Positions 54,370 to 62,577 of a stretch of DNA of 64,000 nt are shown here, in pieces; within the stretch, counting starts at the first letter, position 1; every line of letters starts with the position of its first letter. The translations under genes were made by a program, and so were the position numbers. The notes beneath the pieces are model-generated. The model ran no database searches. It was not told where the DNA came from and was given only the letters and a program-made list of their open reading frames with translations. This DNA is from Mycobacterium sp. ITM-2016-00318 (GTDB lineage: Bacteria > Actinomycetota > Actinomycetes > Mycobacteriales > Mycobacteriaceae), in the NCBI RefSeq assembly GCF_002968285.2, contig NZ_CP134400.1, forward strand, positions 1,798,001 to 1,862,000. Direction: 5' to 3'.

Positions 54370-55202
54370 TTCGAGTCTCCGCTTCCGTGTGAATCGCTCG
54401 AATTGCTGTTGTTGTTGTTCTGGTCGTTCGAGGAACTGCTGTTGCCGTTGTCGTGGTCGTGTGACGAGCTGCTGTCGCTGTCGCTGTCGCTGTCGTGGTC
54501 ACCCGACGAACGGCTGCTGTCGCTGTCGTGGCTCCAGCGATCGTCGTGGTCGCGGCTCCAGAAGTTCGATCGGCCGTCGTGGTCACCGGAGTAGTTCCAC
54601 CGGTAGTTGCCACCGTTGTTCCACTGCGAGGGATCCGACTGCCCCGAGTGATCCGGCTGCACCTGAGGGGCAGGCGGAGCCGCAGGCGCCTGCTGGGGCG
54701 CTTGATGACTGGCCGGCCTGGAGTAGCTGCCGCTCGACGTCGACGAGTGGTAGCTCGGCGCGGACGGCGCGGCGGTGGGCGCGGGAGCCGGGGCTGGGGC
54801 CGGAGCCGGAGCCGCTGCGGGCGCCGGTGCGCTATGGGTGGCCATGTGCACCGGGGTGCTGCTCGACGAGCCGTGCAGTGCACCGAAGAGGCCGGCCGCC
54901 GCCGCGGCGACGAACCCTGCGCTTGCGAAAGCCACCACGCGGGGGCGTGCGTACCAGGGCTGCTGCGCGGGATAACCCGCGGGCGCCGAGTTGAACTCGG
55001 GCTGCTCTGCCGACCACGCGTAGGCGGGTGCGTACTGCGGGCCGTACGCCGGGCCGTACGCGGGAGGCTGCGGGACCGGAGCGGTGGGACGCGCTGACGT
55101 CGGCGGGTAGTGGGCCGACATGGTCGGGACATCGGCAGGCGTGGTCCGCCATGAGGCGGCCTGCGTCTTGGTCCACTCCTGGTTCGAGGGATAGGTCGTC
55201 AT
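54366..55202 (-). CDS. Single-pass membrane protein with Pro/Ala linker and Ser/Asp-rich tail
   Basis: A 278-residue protein in four parts: a Pro/Tyr-rich N-terminus with PAYGPAYGPQYAPAYA repeats, one membrane helix (VVAFASAGFVAAAAAGLFGAL, about 89-108), a Pro-Ala linker, and a low-complexity tail of Ser, Asp, His and Asn (DHDSDSDSDSSSS). The tail should be outside the membrane. ATG 55202 follows AAGGAG. It overlaps the MFS gene downstream, so it is probably an accessory or envelope-anchored partner, perhaps metal-binding. I recognise no family. Confidence 0.75.
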   Translation of the reverse strand: MTTYPSNQEWTKTQAASWRTTPADVPTMSAHYPPTSARPTAPVPQPPAYGPAYGPQYAPAYAWSAEQPEFNSAPAGYPAQQPWYARPRVVAFASAGFVAAAAAGLFGALHGSSSSTPVHMATHSAPAPAAAPAPAPAPAPAPTAAPSAPSYHSSTSSGSYSRPASHQAPQQAPAAPPAPQVQPDHSGQSDPSQWNNGGNYRWNYSGDHDGRSNFWSRDHDDRWSHDSDSSRSSGDHDSDSDSDSSSSHDHDNGNSSSSNDQNNNNSNSSDSHGSGDSK

Positions 55203-55250
55203 TTCGTGCTCCTTGTTCGTGTGTCCGGTGCATCTGCTGCGCCGCTGTAA

Positions 55251-55337
55251 CCGAAGTTAAGGAGCCGAGCGCGTCAAAGCCCGCTTGTGCGCACAAGGGG
55301 CGCTAACAGGCGATCTGCACCTTCTGCGCGTTCTGCT
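55251..55337 (-). promoter_or_regulatory. Promoter block C (copy 3 of 3), reverse strand
   Basis: Read on the minus strand it matches blocks A and B: AGCAGAACGCGCAG, AGATCGC, TTAGCGC, the perfect palindrome CTTGTGCGCACAAG (55284-55297), GCGGGC and TTAACTTCGGTTA. It ends ~48 bp upstream of the Ser/Asp-rich protein start at 55202, in the same orientation as blocks A and B to their genes. The IS element begins only ~40 bp beyond its far end. Confidence 0.72.
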
Positions 55338-55382
55338 CACGCGCTCCGATGCTTGTCGGAAGTTTGTGATTTGTGTCTTGAG

Positions 55383-56291
55383 TCAAGAAGTTGGCAGGCT
55401 TTTATGGGGTTGGTCGGCGAGGTAGGCGGCTTGGGGTGTGCGGTCGTCGAGTGCTTGGTGGGGTCGGATGGTGTTGTAGATGATGCGGAAGCGGTGGGCT
55501 TCCATGTCGAGAGCGTCGCCGTCGCCGATGTAGCCGCGGAACAGGTGCTCGTATTTGAGTGTCTCGAAGAACCGCTCGATGACGCCGTTGGTTTGGGGTG
55601 ATTTGATCCGTGTGCGGATGTGGCGCAGGAGTGGATCGTGGCCTGTGAACAGTGTGTGGAAGTCTTTTCCGCGGTAGCAGGGGCCGTTGTCGGACACGAT
55701 GGCGATGGGTGCCGGCGCTCGCCCGATGACGTTGTCTTCGTGGTCGAGGACATCCATTTCGCCGCGGTCGAGTCGCAGGTCGGTCAGGTTGAGAACGCGG
55801 GTGGCTTCCTCGACGGCCAGCCGTATGCAGTGCGCCGCGTCGCGGCCGCGACTGGTGGGGGTGACAGTGACCGCGAAACAATATTTGGTGACGTAGTCGA
55901 TGACAGCGCTGATCCGCCAGATCCCACCGTGGGCGGTTTCAAACTCTGAGAAGTCTGTCTGCCACACCCTGTTGCGTTGTGTCGGGGGGTCGTGAAATAC
56001 CCGGCGGCGCAGAGCAGCCCAGGACTTTCGGTCAGCTCGGAATCCTTGAGGGAGCAGCAGACCACGCCGCCGCAGCGCCCGTTGCACCGAAGAGTTGGTT
56101 ACCTCGTGACCATCGGCGCGCATCAGCGCGGCGATCTTGCGGTAGCCCCACGCTGGCCACTCTTGAGCATATTTGGCCGCTGTCGCTTCGATTCGGTCGA
56201 CCACCGGCGCAGGCCACGGACCTTTGTCGGGGTTACCGGCGCGCAGGCGGGCCAGCCGGCGTCGATAGGTCCGCTCCGGAATGCCGGCCAA
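55383..56291 (-). CDS. IS3-family transposase OrfB (DDE integrase domain)
   Basis: The product has an HTH_21-type N-terminus (WPAWGYRKIAALM) and an rve integrase core with the DDE residues in WQTDFSEF, VSDNGPCY and GVIERFFETLKYE. It is full-length (about 300 aa). The frame is open upstream of the TTG at 56291 to the end of orfA. The likely product is an OrfAB fusion made by a -1 slip at the CGAAACCC stretch beside the orfA stop (about 56335), the usual IS3 mechanism. Confidence 0.88.
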   Translation of the reverse strand: MAGIPERTYRRRLARLRAGNPDKGPWPAPVVDRIEATAAKYAQEWPAWGYRKIAALMRADGHEVTNSSVQRALRRRGLLLPQGFRADRKSWAALRRRVFHDPPTQRNRVWQTDFSEFETAHGGIWRISAVIDYVTKYCFAVTVTPTSRGRDAAHCIRLAVEEATRVLNLTDLRLDRGEMDVLDHEDNVIGRAPAPIAIVSDNGPCYRGKDFHTLFTGHDPLLRHIRTRIKSPQTNGVIERFFETLKYEHLFRGYIGDGDALDMEAHRFRIIYNTIRPHQALDDRTPQAAYLADQPHKSLPTS

Positions 56292-56329
56292 TACAGCAAA
56301 CCTCGAAACCGGCAGACCTGCTGCTTCTC

Positions 56330-56674
56330 TTAGGGTTTCGAGGTCCGCGAAGGGACCTGGTCGGCCAAGGCAGCTCCGCGCTGCCAGATCCGCAACTGGA
56401 CCGTGGCTTCAGCCAAGGCCAGTTTGAGTTCCTCGTTCTCCCGGCGCAAACGCCGCTGCTCGGGAAGGCCCGCACGTCCAGGCGCGCCGCTGGGTACTTC
56501 GTGCATTCGTTGGGCGCCGGCCTCAAGGAACTGATGCTTCCACTTGGTCACCTGGGTAGGCGACACCCCGCACCGACGGGCTGCCTCGGCACCAGTCATT
56601 TCCCCGGCCAGCACCGCCAACACCAGTCGGGTTTTCTCCTCGGCAGGAATCTTCGTTCGTCGCGATCTGACCAT
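56330..56674 (-). CDS. IS3-family transposase OrfA (helix-turn-helix, leucine zipper)
   Basis: A 114-residue DNA-binding subunit. It opens MVRSRRTKIPAEEK and has an HTH_Tnp_1 motif (AARRCGVSPTQVTKWKHQFLEAG) and a leucine-zipper-like region (RRLRRENEELKLALAEATV). ATG 56674 is used; an upstream in-frame ATG in the terminal repeat is less likely. The -1 frame is open at its stop, supporting frameshift production of the full transposase. The element looks intact and possibly active. Confidence 0.85.
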   Translation of the reverse strand: MVRSRRTKIPAEEKTRLVLAVLAGEMTGAEAARRCGVSPTQVTKWKHQFLEAGAQRMHEVPSGAPGRAGLPEQRRLRRENEELKLALAEATVQLRIWQRGAALADQVPSRTSKP

Positions 56675-56742
56675 GACCCACTCAACCTCCTCAACAGTGG
56701 CCGCGTTGTGAATAACGCAGCCCTGCCAGAAAGTTTGAGTCA

Positions 56743-58190
56743 TTGGATTTGAGTACCATCGAACATGTGTTCGAAGAAATGAGCGATGCAGAGCTGATCG
56801 ACGCGATGGTTCAGGCCACTCGCAACGAGTCAGCGATGATCGCCCAGCGACTGGCTGCTGTCGGGGAGTTGGACGCTCGGCGTGCGGTGGAGTTGGCCGA
56901 ACGCAATTTGTGGACCCTCGACCCGTTCCAGGAGGTGGCAGCTGAGGTTTCGGCTGCGCAGAACATCAGCCGGGGTCGAGCGGGCAACCAGATCCACCTC
57001 GCGCGTGCGCTGCGCGACGATCTGCCCTGTGTGGCGAAAGTGTTCGCGACCGGAGCAATCGACTATCGGATGGTCGCCATGATCATCGAACGCACCGAGA
57101 ACGTCGACCCCAGTCGTGCGCAGGAGCTGGATGCAGCGATCGCCCGGCACTGTGTGAAGTGGATGCGGTTGTCGAAGCCCAAGCTGCGTGATCGCATCGA
57201 TCGGTGGGTGACCAAGTTCGACCCGTTGGCCAAACGGGTGCCACCGACGATCGATAACGGTCGCAATATCGAGGTGGGGAGACCTCTGCGGGGATGGCAG
57301 GCATCTGGGGAAACGTCCACGCCGCTGACGGCGCCCAATTCGACGCGAGACTCGATGCGCTGGCCTCCTCGGTGTGCGACGAGGATCCGCGAACCCACGA
57401 GCAACGCCGCGCGGATGCGGTCGGGCCGCTGTCACGGTATGAGGCGACGCTGGCGTGCCGGTGCGGGCGAGCGGAGTGTCCGGCTCCGGCTGAGCGGAAA
57501 GCGCCGACGGGCGTGTTGATCCATGTGCTTGCCGAGCAGGCCACCCTGGACGGGACCAGTGATGATCCGGGGTATCTGCCAGGGTTTGGGATCCTGCCCG
57601 CTGAGTCGGTGCGCGACCTCGCCGCGGCAGGGGCTCAGTGCAAGCCGCTGACCATGCCGGGTGCCGAGTCGGCGCCTGGGTATCGGCTGACCGCGGCGCA
57701 GAAGACGTTCGTGAAGTGGCGTGATCTGACGTGTCGCTTCCCCGGCTGCGACAAGCGTGCGCAGGTCTGCGACACCGACCACACCAAGCCCTACCCCTGC
57801 GGCCCGACGCACCCGTCGAACACCAAGCTGTACTGCCGTACCGATCATCTGCTGAAAACGTTCTACAGCGGTTTCGGCTGGACTGACCGTCAACTACCCG
57901 ACGGCACCATCGCTTTCACGGCGCCCACCGGCCACACCTACAGCACGGAAGCCCATGGCGGAGCGCTGTTTCCCGTGCTCGCTCAACCCACCACGAATCT
58001 CGGCGATATCACCGTCCCCGAGGAGTCACCGCACCGCGGCGTGATGACGCCGACGCGCAGACAGACCCGCGAACAAGATCGTCGAGACCGCATCACCAGA
58101 GAACGTCGCGAACGCGAACAGATCAACGGGCAGGAGGAACGGCAACGCCAAGCATGGCTCGCCGCCAACTATGAACCGCCGCCGTTCTGA
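56743..58190 (+). pseudogene. 13E12/DUF222 HNH-endonuclease-domain protein, single frameshift
   Basis: The first part (56743-57290) is a DUF222 domain with AQRLAAVGELDARRAVEL and YRMVAMIIERT. After NIEVG the sequence continues one frame over as ETSAGMAGIWGNVHAADG and runs to 58190, ending in a HNH nuclease domain with FPGCDKRAQVCDTDHTKPY and the following TKLYCRTDH. Loss of one G from a GGGG run at 57276-57279 explains the shift. The IS right end abuts the start, so the promoter is probably gone. The lesion is so small that a sequencing error is possible. These 13E12-repeat proteins are abundant and of unknown function. Confidence 0.85.
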
Positions 58191-58204
58191 CTCAGGGTTT
58201 GATT

Positions 58205-59416
58205 TCACTGCCCGTATGCGGGTGGAGCCTGAAGGTTCGGAGCCGCCGCGGCGAGCAGTGCGGCGCGGTCACCAGTACGGGGCGGATAGATGCGGTCGCC
58301 GTTGATGATCCGCTTGGTCGCCTTGGCCTCGTCGCCGCGACTGACGACCTTGCGGCCCCAGCCCTCGGTGTAGACCGCACCGGCCGACCCGAGATCGAGC
58401 ACGGTGACGTACCAGGGGATCCGTAGCGACAGCATGGGAACACCTAGCAGGTCGCTGACAACGTTGTAGCCGGCGTAGCGGCCCATCGGCCTGCCGTGCT
58501 GACACGACATCACCGACAGGTGCTCGTCGTCCATCCTCGCTGCTGCCACATCGCCCGCGGCGAACACGCCGTCGACACCCTCGACTCTCAAGTAATCGTC
58601 GACGGACAACCGCCCGAGCCGGTCGAGGGGCACCCCGAATTCGGCCGTCAGCGGATTGGCTCGCATCCCGGCGCACCACACCAACGTCGCCGCAGGAATG
58701 ACCTGCCCGTCCGACAGGGTCACGCTTCGCCGGTCGACGGCCACGACGCCGACGCCCGTCATGGTCTCGACATTGTTGGCTGCCAATGCCTCTTCGATCA
58801 CTGGGCGCGCCGAATCGCCCATATCCGAACCGACGTGCGGATTGTGGTCGACGAGGACCACTCGGGGCGTGGCGCCTTCACCAAGCGCAGCCGACAGCAT
58901 CGCCGGAAGCTCACACGATGTCTCGATTCCGGTCAGGCCCGCTCCGACGACGATCGCGGTCGCCGCCGCGGGATCTCCGGCGTCGAGGCTGCGAAGGTGC
59001 GCCTGCAGCTTCATTGCACTGTCGTAGGTGTCGACGTCAAAGCCGAACTCGGCCAACCCCGGCAGATCCGGTTTGGCCACCCGACTGCCCACCGCGAGCA
59101 CCAAGCGGTCATACCGATGTGTCGCACCGTCGGCCGTACTCACGGTCGCCGCAGCGGCGTCGATCGAGCTCACATCGGCGGCGGCATGCTTGATGCCCGC
59201 CGGTTCGAGTAAGTCTTGCAACGGGATTCGGCACGCGCTGAGGTCGGCTTCGTAATTGCGCACCCGGATGTCGTGGTAGGGCTGCGAGCTGACGACAGTG
59301 ATGTCGACTTCTTCCTCGGCGCCGAGTTCGTCGAGCCGCCTGGCCGCGCCGAGCGCCGCCCACAGACCGGCGAAGCCCGAGCCGAGGATCAGCACACGCT
59401 TGGCAGTCGTGGACAC
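58205..59416 (-). CDS. FAD/NAD(P)-dependent oxidoreductase (NDH-2/AIFM-like)
   Basis: A 403-residue flavoprotein with two Rossmann motifs: GSGFAGLWAALGA at the N-terminus (FAD) and VVGAGLTGIETSCEL centrally (NAD(P)H), plus the late FAAGDVAAA flavin block. There is no CxxxxC redox disulfide, so it is not a lipoamide dehydrogenase. It resembles type II NADH dehydrogenases without an obvious membrane anchor. GTG 59416 follows AGGAG by 7 bases. It starts 4 bp after the SDR stop and is the last gene of the seven-gene operon, so it probably supplies or removes electrons in that pathway. Confidence 0.87.
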   Translation of the reverse strand: MSTTAKRVLILGSGFAGLWAALGAARRLDELGAEEEVDITVVSSQPYHDIRVRNYEADLSACRIPLQDLLEPAGIKHAAADVSSIDAAAATVSTADGATHRYDRLVLAVGSRVAKPDLPGLAEFGFDVDTYDSAMKLQAHLRSLDAGDPAAATAIVVGAGLTGIETSCELPAMLSAALGEGATPRVVLVDHNPHVGSDMGDSARPVIEEALAANNVETMTGVGVVAVDRRSVTLSDGQVIPAATLVWCAGMRANPLTAEFGVPLDRLGRLSVDDYLRVEGVDGVFAAGDVAAARMDDEHLSVMSCQHGRPMGRYAGYNVVSDLLGVPMLSLRIPWYVTVLDLGSAGAVYTEGWGRKVVSRGDEAKATKRIINGDRIYPPRTGDRAALLAAAAPNLQAPPAYGQ

Positions 59417-59420
59417 GGCA

Positions 59421-60155
59421 TCACTCCTGGTCCAGATAGTCGTAGCCGCCGACGTAGATCGTGTCTCCGTTACGGTGGGGCTCGTAGGTCGCCCGCACGA
59501 TCGCGCTCGCGAACTCCGCCTCCGTCGGCAAGCCTCCGTTCGCAACTCGACGCGCAGCCACTGCATCGGCGTCGCGCCGCTCGAACAAGCGCACCATGGT
59601 GCTTCCCTCGACCATGTCACCCGACACCGCCACGAACGTCAATCCTGCCGCGTCGAACGCCGGTAGTTCGGCGCGCAACGCCGCCTCGCCTGCCTGCTTG
59701 CTTACCGCGATCGGCAAGTAGTCGGTCGGCACGGTCTTACGGCCGTGAAAGTGCGCGAGGTGGCTTGTCACGAACACTATTCGGCCTCCCGCCCGCATCA
59801 ACGGAAGCGCCAGCCGGGCCAGCGCTACCTGCGCATCACAGTTGAGTTGCCTCGCATACCCGGGGGCGGCGCCGGGTTCCAGGCCTCCGGAGGCGTTCAG
59901 TATCAATGCATCCAGCCCGCCCAACCGCTCGCGGATGTCGTCCAGCATCGTCGCCGTCGCCGCCGCGTCGCTGACGTCGGCCTGAACCGCAGACGCTTCG
60001 CCGCCCGCCGCCCTAACCGCCTCGACCACGGCGTCTGCGCGCCTGGACTTTTCGCGGTAGTTGACGACGACATGCCGTTGCGGGTCCGCCAGCTGCGTCG
60101 CGATCTGCGCTCCCACACCGCGTGAAGCGCCGGTGACGAGAACGACGTCGGTCAC
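59421..60155 (-). CDS. Short-chain dehydrogenase/reductase with non-canonical catalytic spacing
   Basis: A 244-residue SDR with TGASRGVGAQ and an ILNASGG loop. The usual YxxxK is replaced by DYLPIAVSKQAGE, in which Tyr and Lys are seven residues apart, a spacing found in a mycobacterial SDR subgroup. This may change the reaction or indicate a different proton relay. GTG 60155 overlaps the KASIII stop, giving translational coupling. In context it might reduce the beta-ketoacyl-ACP formed by the KASIII. Confidence 0.86.
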   Translation of the reverse strand: MTDVVLVTGASRGVGAQIATQLADPQRHVVVNYREKSRRADAVVEAVRAAGGEASAVQADVSDAAATATMLDDIRERLGGLDALILNASGGLEPGAAPGYARQLNCDAQVALARLALPLMRAGGRIVFVTSHLAHFHGRKTVPTDYLPIAVSKQAGEAALRAELPAFDAAGLTFVAVSGDMVEGSTMVRLFERRDADAVAARRVANGGLPTEAEFASAIVRATYEPHRNGDTIYVGGYDYLDQE

Positions 60156-61093
60156 GAGAGGCCGCGGGCCATCGCGTCGGCGAGGTCATAGTCAAGCGAT
60201 ACGCCGCCCCACGCCTCGCCTGCGCCGTACGCCACCAACGTCATCCGCCCCGACGCCGGAATGGACCGCTGTGCGACACACGTGCCCAACGCCAAGGGGA
60301 TCGACGCCGCTGACGTGTTCCCGAATTGTTCGACGCTGTCGACGAAGACAGCGGCCCCTGCGTCGACCTGTTCGCTTATCTTCTGCAGGATCCGCGAGTT
60401 CGCCTGGTGCCCCACGATCACGTCAGGCGCAGAACCTCGAGTGTGCAACCGGTCGAGCGTGTCCGTCATCATCTTCACCGCGCGGTCGTAGACCGCCATT
60501 CCGTCCAGCTGTATGCCGCCGCCGATCTCACCCGTCATGAGGCCGACCCGATCGCCGTCACTGCCTGCGTGCCAGTAGAAGTCCCGAAACGACGGGCGCT
60601 CCTCTACGAGCACTGCGCCGACACCGTCCCCGAACAGCGGGCCGGTGCTGCGATCCGATTTGTCGATGAGGCGCGACATCGCCTCGGCGGCACACACGAT
60701 CACCGCCTGCCCCGGCTTGCACAGCGACAGCCCCGAGATGAGGCCGTACACAAAGCCGCTGCAGGCGGCGTTCACGTCGAATGCCAAGACGTCGGTCGGC
60801 AGGCCTGACTGTTTGGCGACCCGTTGGGCGATAGCGGGCACCTTCCCCCCGGTCGAGCAGCTGGCGACGATGAGCGCTGCGATGTCCATCTGGTCGCGGT
60901 GACGCTCGACGAGCGGGGCGCACACCCGCGAAGCGGCGTCTTCGAGTGGTTCGTCGGGATCCATCCACCAGCGTGCGGAGACTCCGGTCCGTCGCCGGAT
61001 CCACTCGTCGGTCAGTCCGATATCGTCGAAATGACTGTTGTCGACATGCTTTCCGGGCGTCGCCGTGGCGATGTCGACGATGCCCGCCGTCAT
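60152..61093 (-). CDS. Beta-ketoacyl-ACP synthase III (FabH)-like condensing enzyme
   Basis: A 313-residue thiolase-fold enzyme with the KASIII triad: C111 in VNAACSGF, H228 in GHQANSRI, N258 in FGNTSAASIP. The N-terminus has the RRTGVSAR motif that contacts CoA in FabH. Substrate-pocket residues differ from mycobacterial FabH (which uses long acyl-CoA), so another acyl donor is likely. It overlaps the ACP gene (ATGA) and the SDR. In this operon its donor could be the acyl-lipoyl product of the E1 enzyme, and its product could go to the neighbouring ACP. Confidence 0.9.
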   Translation of the reverse strand: MTAGIVDIATATPGKHVDNSHFDDIGLTDEWIRRRTGVSARWWMDPDEPLEDAASRVCAPLVERHRDQMDIAALIVASCSTGGKVPAIAQRVAKQSGLPTDVLAFDVNAACSGFVYGLISGLSLCKPGQAVIVCAAEAMSRLIDKSDRSTGPLFGDGVGAVLVEERPSFRDFYWHAGSDGDRVGLMTGEIGGGIQLDGMAVYDRAVKMMTDTLDRLHTRGSAPDVIVGHQANSRILQKISEQVDAGAAVFVDSVEQFGNTSAASIPLALGTCVAQRSIPASGRMTLVAYGAGEAWGGVSLDYDLADAMARGLS

Positions 61094-61338
61094 GGCGATC
61101 CGATCAGTTCTCGGAAGTAGTGACCGATCTCGGCAGGAGTCAGACAGTCGGCGACACGCTCGAGGTCGGCTTCTACGCCGAACTCCTTCTCCAAGGCCTG
61201 GCTGAGGTCGACCACATCGAGCGAGTCCATGTCGAGGTCGTAGATCTGCTTGTCGAAGTCGGCGACGTCCGCGGACGGCGTCCGCCGCCGGATGATCGAC
61301 AACATCACCGAGTTCATGCGCTCATCATCGGCCGGCAT
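61090..61338 (-). CDS. Stand-alone acyl carrier protein
   Basis: An 82-residue ACP with phosphopantetheine serine S39 in DLDMDSLDVVDLSQALE and the LEKEFGVEAD helix III pattern. ATG 61338 is chosen; the GTG at 61341 is an alternative. It lies between the lipoyl-domain gene (16 bp upstream) and the KASIII gene (overlap), so it is the carrier of the dedicated pathway, either accepting the acyl unit or providing malonyl-ACP for condensation. Confidence 0.85.
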   Translation of the reverse strand: MPADDERMNSVMLSIIRRRTPSADVADFDKQIYDLDMDSLDVVDLSQALEKEFGVEADLERVADCLTPAEIGHYFRELIGSP

Positions 61339-61354
61339 CACATCTCGCCTTTCA

Positions 61355-61606
61355 TCATCGCTCGTCGAGCTTGTACAGGACAGCACCCGAGGTGGTGATC
61401 GATCGCGCGGCAACGACGATCTCGGCGACGGTGCCTGTCTTCTCCGCCAGCAGGTCCACACTGCTCTTGTCGGTCTCCAGCACGGCGATCACGTCACCGC
61501 GTTGGACGTGGTCTCCCACCGATACCACCCATTCGACGACGAGCGCATCGGTCAGCCCGTGCCCGAACTCCGGTACGAGGATGTCCACGCTACCGCTCAA
61601 CCGCAC
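61355..61606 (-). CDS. Stand-alone lipoyl (biotinyl/lipoyl-attachment) domain protein
   Basis: An 83-residue protein that is nothing but a lipoyl domain: VPEFGHG...VVEWVVSVGDHVQRGD and the lipoylation motif ETDKSSVDL with K47. A normal E2 subunit has this domain fused to a peripheral-binding domain and a catalytic acyltransferase; both are missing, and no other gene in the operon encodes them. GTG 61606 overlaps the E1beta stop. It probably carries the acyl group made by E1 and hands it to the KASIII or ACP rather than to CoA. Confidence 0.85.
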   Translation of the reverse strand: MRLSGSVDILVPEFGHGLTDALVVEWVVSVGDHVQRGDVIAVLETDKSSVDLLAEKTGTVAEIVVAARSITTSGAVLYKLDER

Positions 61607-62577
61607 ATCTCCTCGATAGCGCCGACGACGTCGGGTACACCTATCAGGTAGTGCTTTTCGTAGTCCGCGGGCGGGTACAGCCGCCGCGGCGCAGCCAACC
61701 GTCGCATCGGTGACCTCAGGAGCTCGCTGCCGCGCTCGGCCACCGTGGCCACCAGTTCGGCGCCCACACCCGCGAAGCCCACCGCCTCGTGCACCACCAG
61801 CAGGCGGCCGGTGCTCGCCACCGACCTCACCACGGTATCGGTGTCCATCGGTGCGATCCACCGCAGATCCACCACTTCGACGTCGATCGTCGGGGCGACC
61901 ATCTCGGCCGCCTGCAGTACCTCTTCGAGCACCGCGCCCCAACCGACGACGGTGACATCGGACCCGCGGCGCACCACGCGTGCACTCAGCGGCGACTCCG
62001 GCTCGGCAGGGTCGCGCGGCTGCTGCCTTCGCTTCCAGTACAGCCGTTTCGGCTCGTAGAAGATCACCGGTGAGCCGAGTGAGGCGGAGTACGTGAGCAT
62101 CGCAGCGGCGTCGGTGGGACACGACGGGAAAGCGACAAACAAGCCGGGCGCGTGCGCGAAGTATGCCTCGTTCGACTCGCTGTGGTGTTCGACGGCGCGG
62201 ATGCCGCCACCGACCGGCACCCTGATCACCAGATTCAGCGCGATCTCGTCGTTCCAGCGTGCCGTGATTCGCGCCGCCTGGGTGATGATCTGGTTCATCC
62301 CGGGATAGATGAAACCCTCGAACTGGATTTCGCAGACGGGCTTGAGCCCGCTCAGCGACATCCCGATCGCCTGTCCCACGATGGACGACTCGGCCAGGAT
62401 CGCGTCGCGGACACGGTGAGGTCCGAACCGCTCCTGCAGGCCCTTCGTCACCCGGAACACGCCGCCGAGGCGCCCGATGTCCTGACCGACGAGCACCACC
62501 GACTCGTCCATGTCCATCAGCTCGGTCAGAGCACCGTTGAGGGATTCGGCCAGGCAACTCGGCGTCGTATCGATCAC
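61597..62577 (-). CDS. 2-oxoacid dehydrogenase E1 beta subunit (TPP-dependent)
   Basis: A 326-residue transketolase-pyrimidine/C-terminal-type protein with the E1beta motifs GQDIGRLGGVFRVTKGL, AESSIVGQAIGMSLSG, PVGGGIRAVEHHSES and DLRWIAPMD. It pairs with the E1alpha encoded immediately upstream; its GTG at 62577 overlaps the E1alpha stop. It resembles branched-chain 2-oxoacid dehydrogenase E1beta more than pyruvate dehydrogenase. The complex decarboxylates a 2-oxoacid and transfers the acyl or hydroxyalkyl unit to lipoate. Confidence 0.92.
   Translation of the reverse strand: MIDTTPSCLAESLNGALTELMDMDESVVLVGQDIGRLGGVFRVTKGLQERFGPHRVRDAILAESSIVGQAIGMSLSGLKPVCEIQFEGFIYPGMNQIITQAARITARWNDEIALNLVIRVPVGGGIRAVEHHSESNEAYFAHAPGLFVAFPSCPTDAAAMLTYSASLGSPVIFYEPKRLYWKRRQQPRDPAEPESPLSARVVRRGSDVTVVGWGAVLEEVLQAAEMVAPTIDVEVVDLRWIAPMDTDTVVRSVASTGRLLVVHEAVGFAGVGAELVATVAERGSELLRSPMRRLAAPRRLYPPADYEKHYLIGVPDVVGAIEEMCG

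Larger units (their letters stand above)
55379..56742. mobile_element. IS3-family insertion sequence
   Basis: About 1364 bp carrying orfA and orfB on the minus strand. Imperfect terminal inverted repeats of ~22 bp are seen: TGAGTCAAGAAGTT-GGCAGG at the left, and TGACTCAAACTTTCTGGCAGG on the reverse strand at the right. No clear target duplication was found at these exact bounds, so the ends may be off by a few bases or the copy is old. It separates promoter block C from the DUF222 gene, whose coding sequence begins directly at the right end. Confidence 0.82.

Noticed and set aside
58205..59416. The operon's FAD oxidoreductase as a lipoamide dehydrogenase (E3)
   Set aside because: No CxxxxC redox-disulfide motif near the FAD domain; the sequence is NDH-2-like.
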